DNA of 64,000 bases from Alphaproteobacteria bacterium (GTDB lineage: Bacteria; Pseudomonadota; Alphaproteobacteria; Sphingomonadales; Sphingomonadaceae): contig JAHJIJ010000015.1 in NCBI GenBank assembly GCA_018823325.1, positions 372,001-436,000 of the forward strand, in the 5' to 3' direction. The notes below the pieces were generated by a model that ran no database searches, was not told where the DNA came from, and was given only the letters and a program-made list of their open reading frames with translations. A program made the position numbers and the translations under genes. Below, piece by piece: positions 19,387 through 28,193 of the stretch. The first letter of the stretch is position 1; every line of letters starts with the position of its first letter.

Positions 19387-19552
19387 ACGGGCTGCGCCGC
19401 AGTGACTCCTGACGTGGCCGCGCTCTCCTCCCCCCTTGGAGCGCGGCCACGCTGCCTGTTCAGAGCCAGCCGAGCTTGCGGAACCGCCGCGACACAATCA
19501 CGGCGATGAGGCCGCGCTTCACCTTTGGCGGCAAAGGCCTTATGGGCGGCCG

Positions 19553-20629
19553 ATGCATTTCCTAGATCAGGCCAAGATTTTCATTCGCTCGGGTGCGGGC
19601 GGTCCGGGAGCGGTCAGCTTCCGGCGTGAGAAATATATTCAATATGGCGGCCCCAATGGCGGCAATGGCGGCAAGGGCGGCGACATCATCTTCGAAGCGG
19701 TGCCCGGCCTCAACACGCTCATCGACTTCCGTTATACCCAGCATTTCAAGGCGCCGCGCGGCGGCCATGGCGAGGGCGGTGACCGCACCGGCGCGGGCGG
19801 CGAGGATCTGGTGATCAAGGTGCCGGTCGGCACGCAGGTCATCTCCGAGCCGGACGAGGAAGGCTATAGCGAGGTTCTCGCGGACTTCACCGAGGTCGGC
19901 CAGCGCATCACGCTGCTGCGCGGCGGCGATGGGGGGCGCGGCAATGCCAGCTACAAGACCAGCACCAATCGCGCCCCGCGCCAGCACGGCACCGGCTGGC
20001 CGGGCGATGAGCGCTGGGTCTGGCTGCGCCTCAAGCTGCTGGCCGATGTCGGTCTCGTCGGCCTGCCCAATGCCGGCAAGTCCACCTTCATCAATCAGGT
20101 GACGAACACCAAGGCGAAAGTCGGCGCCTATCCCTTCACCACCACCAAGCCGCAGCTCGGCGTCGTGCTGCACAAGGGTCGCGAATTCGTGCTCGCTGAT
20201 ATTCCCGGCCTCATTGAGGGCGCGTCGGAAGGCGCCGGGATCGGCGACCGGTTCCTGGGCCATATCGAGCGCTGCCGCGTGCTCATCCATCTCGTCGATG
20301 CCACCGGTGACGATCCGGTCGAAGCCTGGCGCATCGTGCAGACAGAGCTGGAGAATTATGGCGAGGGGCTGGAGGACAAGCCGCAGCTTCTCGCGCTCAA
20401 CAAGGGCGATCTGTTGGGCAAGGAGCTGATGGAGGATATCGCGAAGGACCTGAAGAAGGCCGGCGCGGGCGAGGCCTTCATCATCTCCGGCGCGACCGGC
20501 GAAGGTATGGAAGCGCTGCTCGATGCCGTGCTCCCCATGCTGGGCGAGGTCCACCGCGCCGAGGCCGAGGAGAAGGCCGCAAATGAAGGCGGAGGTGAGG
20601 TGGAGGACAAGCCATGGTCCCCCATCTGA
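19553..20629 (+). CDS. obgE: Obg-family GTPase
   Basis: 358 residues. The glycine-rich Obg fold (MHFLDQAKIFIRSGAGG ... GGNGGKGGD) is followed by the GTPase domain: G1 GLPNAGKS (residues 170-177), G3 DIPGLIEGA and G4 NKGD. The C-terminal extension is short. Obg GTPases bind the 50S subunit and act in ribosome maturation and stress responses. The ATG at 19553 gives the conserved MxFxDQAKIxxRSG start. The neighbours rplU-rpmA upstream and proB downstream are the usual arrangement. Confidence 0.95.
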   Translation: MHFLDQAKIFIRSGAGGPGAVSFRREKYIQYGGPNGGNGGKGGDIIFEAVPGLNTLIDFRYTQHFKAPRGGHGEGGDRTGAGGEDLVIKVPVGTQVISEPDEEGYSEVLADFTEVGQRITLLRGGDGGRGNASYKTSTNRAPRQHGTGWPGDERWVWLRLKLLADVGLVGLPNAGKSTFINQVTNTKAKVGAYPFTTTKPQLGVVLHKGREFVLADIPGLIEGASEGAGIGDRFLGHIERCRVLIHLVDATGDDPVEAWRIVQTELENYGEGLEDKPQLLALNKGDLLGKELMEDIAKDLKKAGAGEAFIISGATGEGMEALLDAVLPMLGEVHRAEAEEKAANEGGGEVEDKPWSPI

Positions 20630-20652
20630 GCGTTGGCCTTGCAAAACTATTT

Positions 20653-20738
20653 CCGTTCGCCCTGAGCTTGTCGAAGGGCTGTTCTTTTCTTTCGACGCTA
20701 AAGGAAGAACAGGGTTTCGACAGGCTCAGCCCGAACGG
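20653..20738. repeat. REP/REPIN-like palindromic repeat, GAGCTTGTCGAA family
   Basis: CCGTTCG then CCCTGAGCTTGTCGAAGGGCTG in the left arm is mirrored by CAG-GGTTTCGACAGGCTCAG then CCGAACGG in the right arm, so the whole 86 bp folds on itself. It lies between obgE and proB. A second copy of the same family is at 52388-52478. Confidence 0.85.
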
Positions 20739-20842
20739 AGGGGGGGGACATCAGGTGCATCCCCGCATGGCTCATTCGCTTGCCTGCCTCCCCGTTGGGT
20801 TTTTCTCGAGCAAGTCGGAGCATTTTTCCGAGATAATCCCGC

Positions 20843-21973
20843 ATGACTGATACCCTCACCGGCTTCCCGCCGGTCGCCACCCGCCGCATCGTCATCAAGG
20901 TCGGCTCCGCCCTGCTCGTCGCACCGGACGGCTCAGTACGGCGCGACTGGCTCACCAGCCTCGTGGATGAGATCGCCGCGCGCCGCGCCGCGGGGCAGGA
21001 GATCATCGTCGTCTCCTCCGGTGCCATCGCATTGGGCGCCCGCCGCCTCGGCCTCGCCAAAGGTGGTCGTGCCACGCTGGAGGATGCGCAGGCCGCCGCC
21101 GCCGTCGGGCAGATCGCGCTAAGCCAGGTCTGGGCCGACCTGCTCGCCGCGCATGATATTCCCGCCGCGCAGATGCTGGTGACGCTGGGCGACCTTGAGG
21201 ATCGCCGCCGCTATCTCAATGCCTCCGCCACGCTGGACCGGCTCGCGGGCCTCGGCGTCGTGCCGGTGGTCAACGAGAATGACAGCGTCGCCACCGAGGA
21301 GATTCGGTTCGGTGACAATGACCGACTGGCCGCCCGCATCGGCCAAGCGGCAGGCGCGGATGCCGTAGTCCTGCTCTCGGACATCGACGGGCTCTATACG
21401 GCGAACCCGCACAGCAATCCCGACGCAACGCTCATCCCGTTGGTCGAAAAGATTGACCCGGAAATCCTCGCCATGGGCGATGGCAACAGCGCCTCGGGCA
21501 TGGGCTCGGGCGGCATGATCTCCAAGCTGCAGGCCGCGCAGATCGCAACCGGTGCCGGCGCGCATCTCGCGATCATTTCCGGCCGCGTCGATGCGCCGCT
21601 CGGCCATTGGCACAGCAGCGGACGCGGGACGCTCTTCCGCGCCTCGGCGAAACGCGGCGGCCGCAAGGGCTGGCTCGCCGGGCGCTTGACCGTCAAGGGC
21701 AAGCTCAGCGTCGATGCCGGCGCGGCCGATGCCCTACGCAAGGGCCGCAGCTTGCTCCCCGCCGGTGTCACCGCCACCAGCGGCAGCTATGCACGCGGCG
21801 ACGTGATCGACATCGCCGGGCCGGACGGCGCGATAGTCGCGCGCGGGCTCGCGCAATATGACAGTCAGGATGCCGAGCGGATCATCGGCAAGCGCAGCGA
21901 TGAAGCGGCTGCCCTGCTCGGCGGCACCCCGCGCGCCGCAATGGTCCACCGCAGCTACATGGTGCTGCTCTGA
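20843..21973 (+). CDS. proB: Glutamate 5-kinase
   Basis: 376 residues. The amino-acid kinase domain starts RRIVIKVGSALLV, with VSSGAIALGARRLG, VVNENDSVAT and DNDRLAARIGQAAGAD for glutamate and ATP binding. A C-terminal PUA domain (KGKLSVDAGAADALRKG) completes the full-length form. It phosphorylates glutamate in the first step of proline synthesis. proA is not adjacent here. Its stop overlaps the start assigned to the following SDR gene. Confidence 0.95.
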   Translation: MTDTLTGFPPVATRRIVIKVGSALLVAPDGSVRRDWLTSLVDEIAARRAAGQEIIVVSSGAIALGARRLGLAKGGRATLEDAQAAAAVGQIALSQVWADLLAAHDIPAAQMLVTLGDLEDRRRYLNASATLDRLAGLGVVPVVNENDSVATEEIRFGDNDRLAARIGQAAGADAVVLLSDIDGLYTANPHSNPDATLIPLVEKIDPEILAMGDGNSASGMGSGGMISKLQAAQIATGAGAHLAIISGRVDAPLGHWHSSGRGTLFRASAKRGGRKGWLAGRLTVKGKLSVDAGAADALRKGRSLLPAGVTATSGSYARGDVIDIAGPDGAIVARGLAQYDSQDAERIIGKRSDEAAALLGGTPRAAMVHRSYMVLL

Positions 21974-22896
21974 GCCGCACGCTCGCCCTGACCGGCGCCA
22001 CCGGCTTTGTCGGCAAGGCGACGGTGGAGAAGGCGCTTGCTGCCGGCCACACCGTGCGCGCCCTCACCCGCCGCCCCCAGCCGCCACGCGAGGGCGTGAC
22101 GTGGATCGCCGGCTCGCTGGAGGATCACGCCGCGCTCGATGCGCTGGTCTCCGGCACGGATGCCGTCATCCACATTGCCGGCGTGGTCAATGCGCCGACC
22201 CGCGCGGGGTTCGAGGCCGGCAATGCCACCGGAACCGCTGCGCTGGTCGCGGCCCAGCAGCGCGCGGGCGTCTCCCGCCTCGTCCATGTTTCCAGCCTCG
22301 CCGCGCGCGAGGCGGATCTCTCCGATTATGGCTGGTCCAAGGCGGAGGCCGAGCGCCATGTTCAGGCCAGCGCACTCGACTGGACCATGGTCCGCCCACC
22401 CGCCATCTACGGCCCTGGCGATGCCGAGTTGCTCGAACTGTTCCAGATGGCGTCGCGCGGCTTCGTGCTGCTGCCGCCCGGCGGACGCCTCTCGGCCATC
22501 CATGTGGAGGATCTTGCCGACCTGCTGGTGCTGCTCGGCGCGCGAACGGATAAGGAAACGCAGGGCAGGACTTACGAAGTCGATGATGGCACCCCCGGCG
22601 GCTGGAGCCATGTCGATTTCGCCCGGGCCATCGGTCGCGCCGTGGGCCGCCCGTCCGTGCGTACCATTTCCATGCCTTCCGCGCTGGTCCGTCTCGGTGC
22701 CCGCATCGATCGGCTGCTGCGCGGTGACAAGGCACGCCTTACGCCCGATCGCGCCGCTTATTTCTGCCACCAGGACTGGGTTGCCAAAACGCCGCTGCAC
22801 CCGCCTGCCGACATCTGGCAGCCAACGATCGCTACCGATGAAGGCCTCATGATGACTGCCCGCGCCTATCGCGAGAAGGGTCTGCTGCCGCGCTGA
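21970..22896 (+). CDS. NAD(P)-dependent epimerase/dehydratase (extended SDR); candidate ceramide reductase (CerR-like)
   Basis: 308 residues if read from CTG 21970, whose CTGA overlaps the proB stop. This start is needed to include the Rossmann motif LTGATGFVGKAT (residues 7-18). The first ATG/GTG/TTG in frame is GTG 22024, which would cut that motif off, and a TGA at 21901 closes the frame upstream. Catalytic YxxxK is YGWSK. The Caulobacter sphingolipid locus, as I recall it, has an SDR of this type (CerR) beside an ACP and serine palmitoyltransferase, as here. Ceramide reductase is therefore a reasonable inference, not a demonstrated function. Confidence 0.75.
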   Translation: MSRTLALTGATGFVGKATVEKALAAGHTVRALTRRPQPPREGVTWIAGSLEDHAALDALVSGTDAVIHIAGVVNAPTRAGFEAGNATGTAALVAAQQRAGVSRLVHVSSLAAREADLSDYGWSKAEAERHVQASALDWTMVRPPAIYGPGDAELLELFQMASRGFVLLPPGGRLSAIHVEDLADLLVLLGARTDKETQGRTYEVDDGTPGGWSHVDFARAIGRAVGRPSVRTISMPSALVRLGARIDRLLRGDKARLTPDRAAYFCHQDWVAKTPLHPPADIWQPTIATDEGLMMTARAYREKGLLPR

Positions 22897-23050
22897 GCCA
22901 GCAAAAATCCCGCTGTCCTACTTGAGTTGGCGATGCCATGCTCGCCTCCATGCCCCGCTTTTTCCCTCCCCTCACCCATGCCTTCAGAGCCGCTGCGGAA
23001 GGGGACAATAAATTTGTTTACCCCGTCACCTTCGTAACCTTCGGAAGAAT

Positions 23051-23081
23051 ATGTCGCGCATTTGACATTTTCTGTCGCGCA
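23051..23081. promoter_or_regulatory. Candidate operator upstream of the ACP-spt genes
   Basis: TGTCGCGCA occurs twice, at 23052-23060 and 23073-23081, exactly 21 bp apart (two helical turns). The intervening ATGTC-N8-GACAT (23051-23068) is also an inverted repeat. It lies in the 299-bp gap between the SDR and ACP genes, 115 bp before the ACP start. TTGACA (23062-23067) inside it could be a -35 element, but no good -10 is visible. Confidence 0.4.
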
Positions 23082-23195
23082 CTCCGGCTGACCATGCCCG
23101 ATTGCCGCCTTATTCGCTTGCCATAGGCGGGCGGGAACGGGCATTCGGCTCGCAACAAGGCCGCAGAGGGCCATCACGGAAAGAAAGTCGCAGTC

Positions 23196-23444
23196 ATGTC
23201 GGACCGTCAGGACGTCTACGCGCAGATCGCAGCGCAGATCGAACCCTTCAACAAAAAGGGCGTCGCCTTGAGCGACAGCACCACCTTCGCGGGCGATCTG
23301 GAGTGGGACAGCCTCACCGTCATGGATTTCGTCGCCGCCATTGAGGACGAGTTCGAGATCATCATCACCATGAACATGCAGGCGGAAATCGAGACGGTCG
23401 GCCAGCTCGTTGACGCGGTGATGAAGCTGAAGGCGGAAGGCTGA
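23196..23444 (+). CDS. Acyl carrier protein of the sphingolipid locus
   Basis: 82 residues with the phosphopantetheine site EWDSLTVMDF (Ser39) and the acidic helix II typical of ACPs (AAIEDEFEI). It is not the housekeeping AcpP, which usually sits by fabF. It lies four bases upstream of serine palmitoyltransferase, and in sphingomonads and Caulobacter this specialised ACP supplies the acyl chain to SPT. AAAGAAAG stands upstream of the ATG. Confidence 0.9.
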   Translation: MSDRQDVYAQIAAQIEPFNKKGVALSDSTTFAGDLEWDSLTVMDFVAAIEDEFEIIITMNMQAEIETVGQLVDAVMKLKAEG

Positions 23445-23448
23445 GCCC

Positions 23449-24708
23449 ATGGCGAGCGTCACTGAAGACAAGGCAAGCACGATGCGTGTGGCGGAGGCTG
23501 ATAAGGACCTGTTCTCCAAGTTCGATCCGCTGATTGCCGAACGCGAGGCGCTGCTGGCAACCGGCGTGCGCGATCCCTTCGCCATCGTGATGGACGAAGT
23601 GAAGTCGCCCACGCTGGCCGTCATCAAGGGCAAGGAAACGATACTGCTCGGCACCTATAATTACATGGGCATGACCTTCGACCCGGACGTGGTTGCGGCG
23701 GGCAAGAAGGCGCTCGACGAATTCGGCTCGGGCACCACGGGCAGCCGCGTGCTCAACGGCACCTATCAGACGCATAAGGCCTGCGAAGACGCGCTCAAGG
23801 ATTTCTACGGCACCAAGCACGCGATGGTGTTCTCGACCGGCTATCAGGCCAATCTCGGGATGATTTCCACGCTGGCCGGCAAGGGCGATTACATCGTGCT
23901 GGATGCCGACAGCCATGCCAGCATCTATGATGGCTGCGCGCTCGGCAATGCCGAGATCGTGCGCTTCCGCCACAACAGCGTTGATGATCTGGACAAGCGC
24001 CTCGGGCGCCTGCCTGCCGATGCGCTCAAGCTCGTGGTGCTGGAAGGCGTCTACTCGATGCTGGGGGACGTCGCCCCGCTGCCGGAGATGGTCGCCGCCA
24101 TCCGCAAGCACCCCAATTGCATGATCCTCGTCGATGAGGCGCATGGCATGGGCTTCTTCGGCCCCAATGGCCGCGGCGTCTATGAGGAGCAGGGCGTCGA
24201 GAAGGAGATCGATTTCGTCGTCGGCACTTTCTCCAAGTCGGTCGGCACGGTCGGCGGATTCTGCGTCTCCGATCATCCCAAGTTTGAGGTGATGCGCCTC
24301 GTCTGCCGGCCTTATGTGTTCACGGCCTCGCTGCCCCCCAGCGTCGTCGCCACCGCCGCCACCTCGATCCGCAAGCTCATGCACGCGAGCGAGAAGCGCG
24401 CGCATCTGTGGGAGAACAGTCGGCGTCTCCACAAGGGCCTCGTTGATCTGGGCTTCACCCTCGGCACCAAGACGCCGCAGTCGGCAATCATCGCCGTCAT
24501 CCTCACCGATCAGGCGCAGGCCGTCGCGATGTGGCAGGCGCTGCTGGAGCTGGGCCTCTATGTGAACATGGCGCGCCCGCCGGCGACACCGGCCGGCACC
24601 TATCTGCTGCGCTGCTCGCTGTGTGCCGAGCATTCGAGCGAGCAGGTCGGCCAGATTCTGGAGATGTTCGCCAAGGCCGGTCAGCTGACAGGCGCCATTC
24701 CCGGCTAG
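23449..24708 (+). CDS. spt: Serine palmitoyltransferase (alpha-oxoamine synthase)
   Basis: 419 residues, the size of the Sphingomonas enzyme (~420). It is PLP-dependent, fold type I: GTTGSRVLNGTY, LDADSHASIYDG, LVDEAHGMGFFG and GTFSKSVGTVGG with the Schiff-base Lys263. It condenses serine with an acyl thioester to 3-ketodihydrosphingosine, the committed sphingolipid step. KBL or HemA-type oxoamine synthases are less likely given the adjacent ACP and the N-terminal sequence. It is cytosolic, with no membrane anchor. The start follows the ACP stop by four bases. Confidence 0.94.
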   Translation: MASVTEDKASTMRVAEADKDLFSKFDPLIAEREALLATGVRDPFAIVMDEVKSPTLAVIKGKETILLGTYNYMGMTFDPDVVAAGKKALDEFGSGTTGSRVLNGTYQTHKACEDALKDFYGTKHAMVFSTGYQANLGMISTLAGKGDYIVLDADSHASIYDGCALGNAEIVRFRHNSVDDLDKRLGRLPADALKLVVLEGVYSMLGDVAPLPEMVAAIRKHPNCMILVDEAHGMGFFGPNGRGVYEEQGVEKEIDFVVGTFSKSVGTVGGFCVSDHPKFEVMRLVCRPYVFTASLPPSVVATAATSIRKLMHASEKRAHLWENSRRLHKGLVDLGFTLGTKTPQSAIIAVILTDQAQAVAMWQALLELGLYVNMARPPATPAGTYLLRCSLCAEHSSEQVGQILEMFAKAGQLTGAIPG

Positions 24709-24756
24709 GCACAGCGGCGCGCCGGCATCGGGGCGAAAAGGGGCTCCCCCATCATC

Positions 24757-26796
24757 ATGCATTGGTCTAGACCCTCCGGCGGCATGGATGGTGATCAAAC
24801 CACGGCCTTTGAGGATGGGGCAGACGATCTGCCGCGCTGGCGGCGGTACGTTCCGTTCGTGCTGGCCGCAGTCTTCGCGCTCGCCCTTATTTTTCTCCTG
24901 TACCGGGCCGATCAGGCTGCCAACCTGCGCGATCACGCCATCGCCCTGCAGCGCCACAGCTATCAGGTCATGCTCCAGGCCAAGACCGTGGAAGCCAGGA
25001 TCGGCAATGCCGAGACGTTGCTGGCGCGCTATGTGATCAGCCACGATCCGGGAGTCGGTCGTCAGTTCGAGGAGGAATGGGCCACCGCCATGCGCGAGCT
25101 GGTCCCGCTCGAGCGCTATACGCGCACCAATGCCCAGCAGAGCGCTTCTGTAGCGCGTCTGCGCGCCGCCATGACCGAACGCGAGGCAACACTCAGGGAG
25201 ATCGCCCTGCGGGTGCGCTATGAGCAGACACTTGGCGCGCTCGGGCAGCTGGAGGCAACGCGCAAGGAACCCTCGGTTACCGCCATCGCAAAGGCCCTTG
25301 CCGCCATTGTCGATCGGGCCGAGGCCGAGCGGGCGCGGCGCAACATTCAGGTCGACCTCTCGAAGACGCAGGTCAATGAGCTCAACGAAAGCTACGGGCT
25401 GATCGGCCTTGGCCTGCTGCTGGCGGTGGTCGGCGCACTCTGGTTCGCGCATGGCGCCGCCAACGAGCGCCTCTACGCCCGCCGCCTCGCTGCGTCGGAA
25501 GCGGCCCGCGTCGATGAGCTGGAAGCGGCGGTGCAGCGTCGCACCGAGCAGCTGCGGCAGGCGCATGAGAAGCTCTATCAGGAGATGGAGGAGCGCATCC
25601 AGGCCGAGCAGAGCGTGCGCCAGCTCCAGAAGATGGAAGCGCTCGGCCAGCTCACCGGCGGCATCGCGCATGATTTCAACAATATGCTGGCGGTCGTCAT
25701 GGGCGGCATTGATCTCGCGCGACGCCAGATGACGCGCGATCCGCAGAAGGCGGCTGCCCATCTGGACAGCGCGGTCGAAGGCGCAAATCATGCTGCGGCG
25801 CTTATCGACCGGCTGCTGGCCTTCGCCCGCGCCGAGCCGATGTTGCCCGAGCGGATCGAGATCGACGGGCTGATCAGCCAGATGCAGGATCTCGTGGCCC
25901 GGGCCGTCGGATCCGGCATCCGGATCGAAATGGATCTGCAGGCCGATGGCTGGAGCGTCTGGGGCGACCGCGCGCAGCTGGAGAGCGCTCTCGTCAACAT
26001 GGCGATCAACGCGCGTGATGCCATGGAGGGGTCCGGCACCCTGTGCATTGCCACGGCGCAGGTGACGCTCGCCGAGCGGGAGATCGGCCAGTGCGCAGCC
26101 GGCGAGCATGTCAGCCTCACGGTGAGCGACACCGGCTGCGGCATGTCTCCTCAGGTTCTGGAGCGTGTGTTCGAGCCATTCTTCACCACCAAGGCGGTGG
26201 GCAAGGGCACCGGTCTTGGCATGAGCCAGATTTTCGGTTGCGTCGCGCAATGTCGTGGCGTCATCGATGTACAGAGCGTGGAAGGCGAGGGCACGACCAT
26301 CAGGCTGTTGCTGCCCCGCAATGAGGGAAATGGCGAACCCGTCCCCACGTCGACCCAGAGTGTCGCGATCGACACCGATACAGACGCTGCGTCTTCCGGC
26401 GATGATGGCCGGCTGACTCTGCTGGTCGTGGAGGATGACGCCCGCGTGCTGCGCTCGACCCTCGCGACCCTTACCGCGCTTGGGCATGTCGGGCTGGCTT
26501 GCGATCATCCCGGCAAGGCCGCCGGGATGCTGCGGGACCACCCGGAGATCGATGCCATTCTTTCCGATGTGCAGATGCCGGATATGTCCGGGCCGGACAT
26601 GGTCGCCGCGCTGGCCGATCAGATTGGCGATCGGCCCGTCATCTTCGTAACCGGCTTTGCGGGCGACAAGGCCACCGCTGCACGGATCGGCAATCGCCCG
26701 CTCTTGCGCAAACCTTTCACGGTGGCGCAACTTGCCGCCGTGCTGGAGGCACTGCCGGATGTTCGCGCCGCACAGACCGGTGCGGAGCCGGTCTGA
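24757..26796 (+). CDS. Hybrid sensor histidine kinase/response regulator
   Basis: 679 residues. An N-terminal membrane segment (about 34-52), a ~170-residue CHASE3-like helical periplasmic domain and a second membrane segment (about 212-232) precede a coiled-coil linker. The kinase core has His305 in GGIAHDFNN, an N box ([10 protein letters not shown]) and G boxes ([15 protein letters not shown]). A C-terminal receiver has its phosphoacceptor Asp604 in LSDVQMPD. It stands between spt and lptF in the same direction, with no separate regulator gene. Signal and target are unknown. Confidence 0.88.
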   Translation: MHWSRPSGGMDGDQTTAFEDGADDLPRWRRYVPFVLAAVFALALIFLLYRADQAANLRDHAIALQRHSYQVMLQAKTVEARIGNAETLLARYVISHDPGVGRQFEEEWATAMRELVPLERYTRTNAQQSASVARLRAAMTEREATLREIALRVRYEQTLGALGQLEATRKEPSVTAIAKALAAIVDRAEAERARRNIQVDLSKTQVNELNESYGLIGLGLLLAVVGALWFAHGAANERLYARRLAASEAARVDELEAAVQRRTEQLRQAHEKLYQEMEERIQAEQSVRQLQKMEALGQLTGGIAHDFNNMLAVVMGGIDLARRQMTRDPQKAAAHLDSAVEGANHAAALIDRLLAFARAEPMLPERIEIDGLISQMQDLVARAVGSGIRIEMDLQADGWSVWGDRAQLESALVNMAINARDAMEGSGTLCIATAQVTLAEREIGQCAAGEHVSLTVSDTGCGMSPQVLERVFEPFFTTKAVGKGTGLGMSQIFGCVAQCRGVIDVQSVEGEGTTIRLLLPRNEGNGEPVPTSTQSVAIDTDTDAASSGDDGRLTLLVVEDDARVLRSTLATLTALGHVGLACDHPGKAAGMLRDHPEIDAILSDVQMPDMSGPDMVAALADQIGDRPVIFVTGFAGDKATAARIGNRPLLRKPFTVAQLAAVLEALPDVRAAQTGAEPV

Positions 26797-26979
26797 TCCG
26801 GGGAACGCCGTTCGGGTCAACGCCCTGCCAATCCTCTGCCTGGCGCTCTGCGACAAGATCTGGACGGTGTTTCCGCACTCTAAGGTTGCGGCGCGCGCCC
26901 ATCCCGCTTACGGCCTTGCCGTGTCCGGACCTTCCGGTCGGGCCATCTGAACCGGCTCAAGGAAACCCGCGAGACTGCC

Positions 26980-28191
26980 ATGCTGACCGCTCTGGACCGC
27001 TACATGGCGAAATTGATCGCGGTCCCGCTCTTCGCAAGCCTCGTCGTGGCAGCCATGCTGCTCGTGCTGGATCGGATGCAGCGCCTCTTCGTGTTTGTCG
27101 CGACAGAAGGTGGTCCGGTCAGCGTCGTCTGGCGGATGCTGGCCAATCTACTCCCGGAATATCTCGGCCTCGGCATTCCCATCGGCCTTATGCTCGGCAT
27201 CCTGCTCGCCTTCCGCAAGCTCGCTTTGTCCTCGGAGCTGGACATTCTGCGCGGCGTCGGCCTCTCTTATACGCGCCTGCTCAAGGTGCCGTATATGTAC
27301 GCCATTGCGCTGGCGATCCTCAATCTCACCATCGTCGGCTTCATCCAGCCGGACAGTAAATATGCCTATGAGCGCCTGCGCTTCGAGCTGCGCTCGGGTG
27401 CGCTCGGCGCCTCGATCAAGGTGGGTGAGTTCACCAATCTGGGCGACGGCATCACGATCCGCATCGAGGAAAGTGAGGATGAGGGGCGGCGACTGAGCGG
27501 TATTTTCGCGCGGATGGAAAGCGACGGCGGCCAGTCGCTGGCAGTGACGGCCGCGCGCGGGCAGTTTCTCGCAACGGACGATCCCGACACGATCATCATG
27601 CGCCTCACCGAAGGCGTGCTCGTCCACGATGCGCCCAATTTCACCGAGCCGCGCATCCTCTCCTTCTCCAATCACGATCTGCCTATCGCGCTGCCCCGCA
27701 TCGAGGAGTTCCGCACGCGCGGCGACGGCGATGTCGAGCTGAGCCTGCCAGAACTGTTTCGCGCCGGGTTCAGCCGCGATACTGAGCTTGGCCGGGCGCA
27801 GGCCTGGTCCAACTTCAATTTTCGCGTGGCGGAAGTGGCCATGATGCTGCTGCTACCGCTCGCTGCCATTGCTTTCGCAATTCCGCCCAAGCGCTCCACC
27901 TCGGCGCTCGGCGTGTTCCTCTCGATCGTGTTCATCGTGACCTATCACAAGATCAACCAGACTGCGCAGTCGCTTGGGTCGCTCGGCCGTGTTGACCCAT
28001 TCCTGGCGCTGTGGGGACCGTTCCTCATCTTCGCCGGCATTATTGCCTGGCTTTACTACCAGACGGCCTATGTGCCCGGAGGCCAGCCCATCGGCGCGCT
28101 GGACCGGCAGTTTGCCAAGCTGCTCGGCCTGTTCAAGTCGTTGGTCAGATGGTTCAGTGAATGGCGCTATCGCAAGGCACATCGGGGATAG
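26980..28191 (+). CDS. lptF: LptF, permease subunit of the lipopolysaccharide transport ABC transporter
   Basis: 403 residues with three N-terminal membrane segments, a periplasmic beta-jellyroll of ~140 residues and three C-terminal segments, the YjgP/YjgQ (LptF/G) layout. LDRYMAKLIAVPL at the start, ELDILRGVGLSYTRLL and the late FNFRVAEVAMMLLLPL are typical. It works with LptG and the LptB ATPase to extract glycolipid from the inner membrane. It is followed after two bases by lptG. Confidence 0.92.
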   Translation: MLTALDRYMAKLIAVPLFASLVVAAMLLVLDRMQRLFVFVATEGGPVSVVWRMLANLLPEYLGLGIPIGLMLGILLAFRKLALSSELDILRGVGLSYTRLLKVPYMYAIALAILNLTIVGFIQPDSKYAYERLRFELRSGALGASIKVGEFTNLGDGITIRIEESEDEGRRLSGIFARMESDGGQSLAVTAARGQFLATDDPDTIIMRLTEGVLVHDAPNFTEPRILSFSNHDLPIALPRIEEFRTRGDGDVELSLPELFRAGFSRDTELGRAQAWSNFNFRVAEVAMMLLLPLAAIAFAIPPKRSTSALGVFLSIVFIVTYHKINQTAQSLGSLGRVDPFLALWGPFLIFAGIIAWLYYQTAYVPGGQPIGALDRQFAKLLGLFKSLVRWFSEWRYRKAHRG

Positions 28192-28193
28192 GC

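Noticed and set aside
21858..22553. Long open frame overlapping the SDR gene on the same strand
   Set aside because: Its translation is Arg/Pro/Ala-rich with no family features, typical of an out-of-frame reading in GC-rich DNA.
23365..26856. Very long open frame (over 1100 codons) on the minus strand opposite spt and the hybrid kinase
   Set aside because: It is antisense to two well-supported genes, rich in His/Arg/Gly/Asp, has no domains, and mirrors the third-position GC of the plus-strand genes.
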